DNA from: an uncultured Porphyromonadaceae bacterium
GTDB taxonomy: Bacteria; Bacteroidota; Bacteroidia; Bacteroidales; Muribaculaceae
NCBI GenBank assembly: GCA_947174735.1
Contig: CAMWKC010000184.1
Coordinates: forward strand, 1 to 5,074
Length of the DNA: 5,074 bases
Direction: 5' to 3'
Part shown: piece after piece, positions 1-5,074 of the stretch
How the letters are laid out: each line of letters begins with the position of its first letter
How positions within the stretch are numbered: position 1 is the first letter of the stretch
The notes under the pieces: generated by a model
The model's database searches: none
What the model was told of the DNA's origin: nothing
Seen by the model: only the letters and a program-made list of their open reading frames with translations
Made by a program: the position numbers and the translations under genes

Positions 1-2248
1 GGCTATGACTGCCTACTGTGATGACCCGCGTGTACTGGTTATGAATCCTACCCTTACGCAGCCTTCACCCGAAGGACCGATAGCTGAAGCTGCCGACATG
101 TCAATACGTCGGATACATGAGCTTGCTACAGAAGGGGCTGACCTGCTTATTATAACTGTACCCTCATTGCTCAGTTATGCCGAAACCTTAGCGGACACAC
201 ACCGCCACTTACAGGGATTGAAAGTAGCGGTAGCTACAGTAGGCGAATTATATAATGAGTTCTCAGCCGGTATACCTGACCCGATGGCTTACCGCAGCGC
301 AGTAAGACTGTTTCATGATGCTCCTCATTCCCTGAAAAATGTACTTCTTTTCGGTCCTATGAGTTCTGATGTCAGAGGCTTCAGAGGCGAACAGGATTAT
401 CTCGAGACTATAATAGCCCTTCAGGACACGCGCTCATCGCGTGAGCATGTATCGAATAATATCAATAGTTATCTCGGTATATTGGCTGATTATTGCGGTG
501 ATACTCCCATAGAGCAGATGAAAGTAGACGTAGGTGTAGGTGTATTGCCTTGCCGATTCGGAGCCGAAGCAGAAACGATAATACATAAAATTACCGATTT
601 TCTTACTGATGACAGCTGGGCCTATACCTTAGGAGAATTTTTAGCTGTAGGAGGTATCGGAGATCATCACACCCACGATACTCAGGCACGTGATCTGAGC
701 ACACATATCGAGCAGGCAAGTGCAGGTGGTCTCACATCTTCACTGTTAGTTATAGATGCCTACGGCAACGACCAGGCACGTCAGCGTCTTGAACAGTATC
801 TTGAGGCCGGTAAGTTAGTAGGCATATATATAGGTCACGGCTCACCTACGATGCTCGGCCCTGATGAGCATTTCTTCAACACTACCCATGCAGCCCGACT
901 GAACAACACTCATCTGCCGTTTATGATTTTTGCCGCCTGTACTCTTACAGGTTTCGACACAGGCCAGCGCGGTATGGCCGATTTGCTTACTTACGGTTCG
1001 CATAACGGAGCCATAGGTATGCTTATAGCCTCACGCTCAACATGGTCGGGACAGAATATGGAAATGATGAAGATGTTCTTCAACAACATGTTCCGTTCGA
1101 ATGGCTCTCTCAAAAGCACATTACATCAGACACCTCTCAGTATAGGTGAAGTATGGGCGGCCACACTTTCCAACTGTAAATATAATAACGAGCTGGCCTA
1201 TCAGCTTATGTGCGATCCCGCTCTGGTCTTTCCGGTAGGTCTCCTGTCAGCACGTGCCGAGACAGAAAATAGTGTCGTAATACCGGGCGAAATAGTTGAA
1301 ATCTCGGGACAGATAGTCACAGAAGAAGGTAATCCTTGTGATGACTTTGAAGGTGAACTTGTGGCGCGCCTTATGGAACCTGAGGAAATACAGACTTCAC
1401 AGGATTTAGTCACAGGATCGGAAAAGATAAAACTCGATGTACCTTACCGTGACCGTCTTTCAACTATGACATCATGCAGTGTAAAAGAAGGCCGGTTTAA
1501 ATTACGACTTCCTGTAAGCCGCTCTCTCCGCCAACATACAGATAAGTCATGCCGTGTGGTACTTTCGGCTTACGATGCCGCTAACCATAAAGGTGCTACA
1601 GGCAGCCTTACAGTGACACTTGGCGATGCCGAAGCAAATGAAGTACCCGCCGACTTTAAAGCTCCGGTAATAGAAAACCTCACTTATGATAATATAAGCA
1701 GGTGTCTGTATATAACAGTAAGTGATGACACCTGTCTGCCGGTTAATGCTGCTCTTGATAACGACCCATTCAGACTGGATCTCGACGGTCTGTACTGGGC
1801 TCCGGGCAATACTACCGAAGTACGTTTCGACCATGATACACAGACACAGCAGCGCCGCGTAGATGTATCACACCTTAGCGAAGGTAGGCACAGTGCCCGT
1901 GTCACAGTGCGCGACGACGCCGGAAACAGCACAACTGCTGAACTGACATTCAATGTAGGCCAGGCTACCCTGCCCTGTATTCTTACCCTTGAACGGGGAT
2001 TTGCTGTCGGTGACGAAGCTTCTTTCGTTATAGAAGATTTATCAGCGGCTGAATCAGAACTGGTCATTGCTGACAGTAACGGGAATACATTAGTCTCTCT
2101 ACCGATTAACAGTGAACGTATTGTATGGAACGTCTGTGACAACAACGGACATCGGGTGAAACCCGGTATGTATCGTGCTTATGTACGTAGTCGGGCTACC
2201 AACGGTTATTATGACTTTAGTACTGCTATCAGAGTACCTGTGGTCTGA
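1..2248 (+). CDS. porU: PorU, T9SS C-terminal signal peptidase/sortase (5'-truncated by window edge)
   Basis: PorU is the gingipain-like (peptidase family C25) cell-surface protease of the type IX secretion system. It removes the C-terminal sorting domain of cargo and attaches the cargo to the surface. The frame is open to the left edge; the ATG at 5 is internal, because the family is usually about 1,100-1,200 residues and only 747 are visible from there. Counting from that Met, the C25 domain spans about 1-412. It includes 'VGELYNEFSAGIPD' (79-92), the catalytic His in 'YIGHGS' (His278, codon 836-838), the catalytic Cys in 'FAACTLTGFD' (Cys312, codon 938-940), and the closing 'AYQLMCDPAL' (398-407). 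Beta-sandwich segments typical of the PorU C-terminal half follow (about 425-650). The last domain is FlgD/Ig-like, with 'DNNGHRVKPGMYRAYV' at 712-727. The stop at 2246 is followed by a hairpin, then porV. The Cys motif is more divergent than I expect for PorU. Identity is supported by the domain order and the porV neighbour. Confidence 0.93.
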   Translation, partial: AMTAYCDDPRVLVMNPTLTQPSPEGPIAEAADMSIRRIHELATEGADLLIITVPSLLSYAETLADTHRHLQGLKVAVATVGELYNEFSAGIPDPMAYRSAVRLFHDAPHSLKNVLLFGPMSSDVRGFRGEQDYLETIIALQDTRSSREHVSNNINSYLGILADYCGDTPIEQMKVDVGVGVLPCRFGAEAETIIHKITDFLTDDSWAYTLGEFLAVGGIGDHHTHDTQARDLSTHIEQASAGGLTSSLLVIDAYGNDQARQRLEQYLEAGKLVGIYIGHGSPTMLGPDEHFFNTTHAARLNNTHLPFMIFAACTLTGFDTGQRGMADLLTYGSHNGAIGMLIASRSTWSGQNMEMMKMFFNNMFRSNGSLKSTLHQTPLSIGEVWAATLSNCKYNNELAYQLMCDPALVFPVGLLSARAETENSVVIPGEIVEISGQIVTEEGNPCDDFEGELVARLMEPEEIQTSQDLVTGSEKIKLDVPYRDRLSTMTSCSVKEGRFKLRLPVSRSLRQHTDKSCRVVLSAYDAANHKGATGSLTVTLGDAEANEVPADFKAPVIENLTYDNISRCLYITVSDDTCLPVNAALDNDPFRLDLDGLYWAPGNTTEVRFDHDTQTQQRRVDVSHLSEGRHSARVTVRDDAGNSTTAELTFNVGQATLPCILTLERGFAVGDEASFVIEDLSAAESELVIADSNGNTLVSLPINSERIVWNVCDNNGHRVKPGMYRAYVRSRATNGYYDFSTAIRVPVV

Positions 2249-2293
2249 ACTACCGCGCGATTCTATGCAATAAATACGCTGATGCGAAGTTAT

Positions 2294-2334
2294 AATAAGT
2301 AGTCCGACTTATCGGGACTACTTATTTTGTTTTT
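2294..2334 (+). terminator. Intrinsic terminator-like hairpin between porU and porV
   Basis: A perfect 12-bp inverted repeat, AATAAGTAGTCC (2294-2305) and GGACTACTTATT (2315-2326), encloses a short loop. The stem can extend by two further pairs (GA/TC) around a CTTA loop, with one bulged base. It runs directly into a T-rich tract, TTTTGTTTTT (2325-2334). Hairpin plus T-tract is the standard form of a rho-independent terminator and would end porU transcripts. The tract ends only 19 bases before the porV ATG, so the same structure would lie in the porV 5' leader of any read-through transcript. It could therefore act as a partial terminator, or as a stabiliser of processed porV mRNA. Confidence 0.75.
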
Positions 2335-2353
2335 ACACTCTAAACCGACATTC

Positions 2354-3577
2354 ATGAGATTAAAAGTCAGGCTGGCGGCCTTTTTGCTGATATGCCTCAT
2401 GCTGGGTCCGACGGCCGCCTCGGCACAGAATGACATAAAAGATAACGAGTTCAACCCGGTCAATACGGGTGTCACAACACTGAGTATAGCTCCTGACGCA
2501 CGCGGAAGTGCTTTAGGCAACTTAGGTGCGGCCACTGACCCGGATGCCAACTCACAGTTCTGGAATCCTTCGAAATATGCTTTCGCCTACAGCGAGGCTG
2601 CTTTGTCGTTAAGCTACACTCCATGGTTGCGTAAGATTGTCAACGACATCTTTCTTGCCAATCTGTCCGGTTACTGGAAATTAGGCCAGACTGATAATCA
2701 GGCACTCAGTGCTTCGCTCCGCTATTTCTCACTCGGAGAGGTGACATTGAGCACTGAGGAATTCAATAATGTCCAGACTATTAACCCTTACGAGATGGCT
2801 TTTGACTTAGGTTATTCCCGTAAGCTATCCGAAAGCTTTTCTATGGGTGTAGTGCTGCGCTACATTCTCTCTGACCTTTCGTATGAAGGTACTTCAGATA
2901 ACGAGGTTGGAAACACAGCTGCCTCTGCATTCTCTGTTGATATTTCTGGCTACCATGTAGCTTATCCCATGATAGGACGCAACGAGTGTCAGTTTTCGTG
3001 GGGTTTCGATATTTCGAACATTGGTACTAAGGTCAGCTATGACAATGGTGATAACTATGCATTTCTACCTACCAATCTACGTCTGGGTGCTAATTTTATG
3101 TTTCCTTTAGCTGATTTCAATACATTAGCTTTCGGTCTCGATCTTAATAAACTTATGGTACCTACCAAACCGCGTGAGAGGGACTACGATATGAGTACTA
3201 CTGAAGGACAGGATAAATACTATGCGGCTCTGGATGAGTGGGAGCACATGTCTCCTATCACAGGTATTTTTAAAAGTTTCTCCGATGCCCCCAATGGTTT
3301 TAAAGAGGAGCTACAGGAAATAAATGTTTCAGTAGGTGCAGAGTATGCCTATAATCAGCAGTTCTTTGTACGATTGGGTTATAACTACGAAAATGCCAAC
3401 AAGGGTGGTCGTTCCTACTTCGGCTTCGGTGCCGGTTTCTCGCTCAATGTGGTTCAGCTCGATGCTTCCTATATGTTAGCTACGGCTCAGAGCTCGCCTC
3501 TTGACCAGACTCTGCGTTTTACACTTACATTTGATATGGACGGTCTGCGTGACCTGCTTGGAAAACGTCGTCGTTGA
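2354..3577 (+). CDS. porV: PorV (LptO), T9SS outer-membrane cargo shuttle
   Basis: PorV is a FadL-like outer-membrane beta-barrel. It collects cargo from the T9SS translocon and delivers it to PorU; it is required for sorting-domain removal and surface attachment. The start chosen is the ATG at 2354 (407 residues). It directly begins a signal peptide with a basic start (MRLKVR), a hydrophobic core (about 7-17) and a likely signal peptidase I site after Ala24 (ASA|QN). A TTG at 2327 would add nine residues ahead of the signal peptide and lies in the terminator T-tract, so it is rejected. Family hallmarks are the N-terminal 'TTLSIAPDARGSALGNLGAA', 'PDANSQFWNPSKYAFA', 'SYTPWLRKIVNDI', 'SLRYFSLGEV', 'DISNIGTKVSYD', 'LPTNLRLGANF' and the closing strand 'TLRFTLTFDM'. 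A short basic tail ends in KRRR. The length matches the family. It follows porU by 105 bases, and ispF follows after 17. Confidence 0.95.
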   Translation: MRLKVRLAAFLLICLMLGPTAASAQNDIKDNEFNPVNTGVTTLSIAPDARGSALGNLGAATDPDANSQFWNPSKYAFAYSEAALSLSYTPWLRKIVNDIFLANLSGYWKLGQTDNQALSASLRYFSLGEVTLSTEEFNNVQTINPYEMAFDLGYSRKLSESFSMGVVLRYILSDLSYEGTSDNEVGNTAASAFSVDISGYHVAYPMIGRNECQFSWGFDISNIGTKVSYDNGDNYAFLPTNLRLGANFMFPLADFNTLAFGLDLNKLMVPTKPRERDYDMSTTEGQDKYYAALDEWEHMSPITGIFKSFSDAPNGFKEELQEINVSVGAEYAYNQQFFVRLGYNYENANKGGRSYFGFGAGFSLNVVQLDASYMLATAQSSPLDQTLRFTLTFDMDGLRDLLGKRRR

Positions 3578-3594
3578 TTTAATACTGAAAACTT

Positions 3595-4080
3595 ATGTTT
3601 CCTTTTCGTGTTGGCCAGGGGTACGATGTACACCGTCTGGTCGAAGACCGCGAACTTTGGCTGTGCGGCATAAAGCTTGAATATACACTCGGCTTATTAG
3701 GTCACAGTGATGCGGACGTAGCCATTCACGCCTTGTGTGATGCTCTACTCGGAGCAGCTGCAAGACGCGACATAGGCTACCATTTTCCGGATACTGATCC
3801 GGCCTACAAGGGTGCCGACAGCAAGCGACTGCTTGCCGAGGTATGCACTCTTATAGGCCGTGACGGATGGAAAATCGGTAATGTAGACATTACTATAATG
3901 GCCGAGCGTCCGAAGCTTAAACCTTATATCGACGATATGCGCCGGTGTTTAGCTGACGTCATGAATATTGATGTGGAATGTGTTTCAGTTAAGGCAACAA
4001 CCACAGAACGACTCGGTTTTACAGGCCGGCAGGAAGGTATAGCCTCTTCGGCAGTAGCTCTTATTTATAAAGAACAGTAA
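3595..4080 (+). CDS. ispF: 2-C-methyl-D-erythritol 2,4-cyclodiphosphate synthase (IspF)
   Basis: IspF is a cytosolic, trimeric enzyme of the MEP isoprenoid pathway. It converts CDP-methylerythritol 2-phosphate to methylerythritol 2,4-cyclodiphosphate, releasing CMP. The 161-residue product has the normal length (the E. coli enzyme is about 159) and starts right at the conserved N-terminus, 'RVGQGYDVHRL'. Expected zinc ligands are Asp11, His13 and His45. 'GHSDADVAIHALCDALLGAAARRDIG' (36-61) is the core family signature, which I cite by position and key residues His37, Asp41, His45 and Asp59. 'FPDTDPAYKGADS' follows. The C-terminal 'VKATTTERLGFTGRQEGIA' carries the nucleotide-binding Thr/Glu motif. 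All key residues are present, so the enzyme should be active. The gene begins 17 bases after the porV stop with no promoter or terminator between, so it is probably co-transcribed with porV. The leader is A/T-rich, with no Shine-Dalgarno. Confidence 0.97.
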   Translation: MFPFRVGQGYDVHRLVEDRELWLCGIKLEYTLGLLGHSDADVAIHALCDALLGAAARRDIGYHFPDTDPAYKGADSKRLLAEVCTLIGRDGWKIGNVDITIMAERPKLKPYIDDMRRCLADVMNIDVECVSVKATTTERLGFTGRQEGIASSAVALIYKEQ

Positions 4081-4107
4081 CTGTCTGTGTAATTTTTCAT
4101 CCGCAAT

Positions 4108-4476
4108 TTAGTCTACAGGTTGACCGAAGCGGTTGCTTCCCTGACTTGGCAGAAGCATCAGTACGAGAAACCATATACTACCGATAAGCGGTACTAAATT
4201 GATAAAAATCCAGCCGCCGCCACGGCCGGTGTCATGCAGACGACGTACTGACAGACCCAAACCGGGTAATATATTGATAAGGCCGAAAAGTCCTAATACG
4301 CCGTACCATAAGTTATACCAAAGGCCTTCACCCGCAGAGCCCATGAAAGCTGTGCACACACCCTCTACTATCAGTATGTAGAGAGCTACCCACCAATACT
4401 GTGCACGGCTGGCACGGCCTGAAAAATCAACATATTTGCTATAAAAATCTTTGATAGCACTTGTAAAGGTTACCAT
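4108..4476 (-). CDS. DUF805 family small inner-membrane protein
   Basis: This 122-residue protein belongs to the DUF805 (YhaH-like) family of small integral membrane proteins, whose biochemical role is unknown. The family pattern is complete. An N-terminal soluble part ends in 'KYVDFSGRASRAQYWW' (14-29). Three hydrophobic, probably membrane-spanning segments follow at about 27-46, 53-72 and 89-110. The signature 'LSVRRLHDTGRGGGW' (75-89) joins the second and third. The C-terminus is 'GSNRFGQP'. The ATG at 4474-4476 is preceded by A/T-rich sequence without a Shine-Dalgarno. The gene is convergent with ispF (27 bases between stop codons) and divergent from parE, so it appears to be a single-gene unit. 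No clear TAnnTTTG element is seen on this strand. The best partial match is a TTTG (complement of 4551-4554), with a poor -7 about 20 bases downstream. I do not infer a function. Confidence 0.9.
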   Translation of the reverse strand: MVTFTSAIKDFYSKYVDFSGRASRAQYWWVALYILIVEGVCTAFMGSAGEGLWYNLWYGVLGLFGLINILPGLGLSVRRLHDTGRGGGWIFINLVPLIGSIWFLVLMLLPSQGSNRFGQPVD

Positions 4477-4592
4477 AATCAGATATTATTAGAAGGTTTT
4501 ATATACTTTTTCTTATTTTAACTATTATCAGACTGCATTTGTTCATTATCCAAATTGCACTTCAGCGACCTCGCATTTTCAGTATTTTTTAT

Positions 4593-4600
4593 TAACTTTG
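4593..4600 (+). promoter_or_regulatory. Bacteroidota -7 promoter element (TAACTTTG) for parE
   Basis: TAACTTTG matches the Bacteroidota housekeeping sigma -7 consensus TAnnTTTG at every fixed position. It lies just after an A/T-rich stretch and is oriented toward parE. The -33 box is weak: at 19-base spacing the sequence is CTCG rather than TTTG. From the usual spacing, transcription would begin around 4604-4608, giving a leader of about 95 bases before the parE ATG. The assignment rests on the motif and its position; there is no experimental support here. Confidence 0.65.
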
Positions 4601-4670
4601 CACTCCATAAGTGAACCTCAGCGCCGTGTAGCCTTACATTATGGCAGCCTGAACTCACACTTATGGAGTG
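4601..4670 (+). promoter_or_regulatory. Large dyad / stem-loop at the parE transcription start and leader
   Basis: Two perfect 13-base arms, CACTCCATAAGTG (4601-4613) and CACTTATGGAGTG (4658-4670), are exact reverse complements. The space between them folds further. After an internal loop, 4618-4625 (TCAGCGCC) pairs with 4643-4652 with two bulges. At the tip, TGTA (4627-4630) pairs with TACA (4635-4638) around a GCCT loop. The left arm abuts the -7 element, so it covers the expected transcription start. The structure could be an operator dyad at the DNA level, an RNA leader structure, or both. There is no T-tract after it on either strand, so it is not an intrinsic terminator. It matches no riboswitch or small RNA family that I recognise. 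Confidence 0.6.
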
Positions 4671-4701
4671 AGTCGTATTTCTGACAAATCTTTCTCACGC
4701 T

Positions 4702-5074
4702 ATGGCAGATAACACAGATCTTTTCGATTATACAGACAACACTCTTTCTTCAGATTCTGAAACTCAGGTAACAGTATCCGATAATCTGACTTCTGATATA
4801 CCTGCTTCCGATAATACAAGTAGAAGTAGCGAAGCAGGCAGCTATGACGACGCAGCTATCCAGACTCTGTCATGGAACGAGCACATACGTCGCCGTCCCG
4901 GTATGTATATAGGCAAATTAGGTGACGGCTCACAGCCCGAGGATGGCATTTATGTCCTTATTAAGGAGGTAGTCGACAATTCTATTGACGAATTTAATAT
5001 GGGGGCCGGCAAGCGTATCGATATCTCAGTCAGTGAAGATGGTGAGGTAACTATTCGTGACTATGGTCGTGGCA
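4702..5074 (+). CDS. parE: DNA topoisomerase IV subunit B (ParE), N-terminal part, cut by window edge
   Basis: ParE is the ATPase subunit of topoisomerase IV, which with ParC decatenates and relaxes DNA. The 124 visible residues begin a GHKL-type ATPase domain. They include '[19 protein letters not shown]' (53-71), then '[15 protein letters not shown]' (72-86), which is characteristic of Bacteroidota ParE rather than GyrB. The ATP-binding helix '[11 protein letters not shown]' (88-98) has catalytic Glu89 and Mg-binding Asn93. The 'RDYGRG' motif (119-124) has nucleotide-contacting Asp120. The window ends there, so most of the gene is missing. The ATG at 4702 is the only plausible start: an in-frame TGA lies at 4669-4671, and no other ATG occurs before Met68 inside the ATPase motif. 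Residues 1-50 form an unusual acidic, Ser/Thr-rich tail. The gene has its own promoter and a structured leader, and is divergent from the DUF805 gene. Confidence 0.9.
   Translation, partial: MADNTDLFDYTDNTLSSDSETQVTVSDNLTSDIPASDNTSRSSEAGSYDDAAIQTLSWNEHIRRRPGMYIGKLGDGSQPEDGIYVLIKEVVDNSIDEFNMGAGKRIDISVSEDGEVTIRDYGRG

Noticed and set aside
528..545. Short tandem GTAGGT repeat
   Set aside because: It simply encodes the Val-Gly-Val-Gly-Val strand of the C25 domain; under three copies and no sign of a functional repeat.
1684..2145. 153-codon open frame on the minus strand inside porU
   Set aside because: It lies entirely antisense to a confidently assigned porU, and its product is Ser/Arg-rich with no recognisable domain, as expected of a shadow frame. 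The same applies to the other minus-strand frames in porU at 1201-1413 and 1547-1834.
2327..2353. TTG start for porV at 2327, giving nine extra N-terminal residues
   Set aside because: The TTG lies in the T-tract of the hairpin, and the added residues would precede a complete signal peptide that begins properly at the ATG at 2354.
2290..2550. 86-codon minus-strand frame overlapping the start of porV and the terminator
   Set aside because: It runs through a terminator-like hairpin and is antisense to the porV signal peptide; no domain is visible.
4199..4381. 60-codon plus-strand frame over the DUF805 gene
   Set aside because: The Pro/Arg-rich product has no family resemblance, and the opposite strand encodes a complete DUF805 protein.
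4601..4670. The leader structure as an SRP RNA, another known small RNA, or a miniature transposable element
   Set aside because: The conserved SRP apical GGAA-type loop motif is absent. No target-site duplication flanks the arms. The position between a -7 element and the parE ATG is better explained as a leader or operator.
1..5074. A new defence, mobile or biosynthetic system
   Set aside because: Every gene seen belongs to a known family with a core-type role (T9SS, isoprenoid synthesis, topoisomerase, DUF805). No integrase, transposase, toxin-antitoxin pair or repeat array is visible on either strand.

Overview
The window looks like chromosomal core-type DNA from a Bacteroidales (Bacteroidota) bacterium. 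Three things point there: a type IX secretion (T9SS) gene pair, a Bacteroidota-style ParE with its characteristic 'GKLGDGS..EDGIYVL' stretch, and a near-perfect Bacteroidota -7 promoter element (TAnnTTTG). Start codons lack Shine-Dalgarno sequences, as is usual in this phylum. The family cannot be fixed from this sequence; a gut lineage such as Muribaculaceae is a guess only.

Layout, left to right. Positions 1-2248 (+) hold the C-terminal two thirds of porU, the T9SS C-terminal signal peptidase/sortase, cut by the left edge. Positions 2249-2353 are an intergenic gap with a strong hairpin plus T-tract (2294-2334). Positions 2354-3577 (+) hold porV, the outer-membrane barrel that shuttles T9SS cargo to PorU. 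Seventeen bases later comes ispF (3595-4080, +), the MEP-pathway cyclodiphosphate synthase, probably co-transcribed with porV. A convergent DUF805 small membrane protein lies at 4108-4476 (-). A 225-base divergent intergenic region (4477-4701) carries a rightward promoter and a large dyad. The start of parE (4702 to the right edge, +), encoding topoisomerase IV subunit B, closes the window.

Functionally, PorU and PorV work together at the cell surface: PorV carries secreted cargo to PorU, which removes the C-terminal sorting domain and links the cargo to the surface. IspF (isoprenoid precursors) and ParE (chromosome decatenation) are unrelated housekeeping functions.

I see no mobile element, CRISPR array, tRNA, rRNA or defence island, and no clearly undescribed multi-gene system. 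The parts worth a second look are regulatory or local. They are the 70-base dyad at the expected parE transcription start, two tiny ORFs inside that leader, the acidic N-terminal tail of ParE, and the terminator-like hairpin placed just before porV with no room for a promoter after it.
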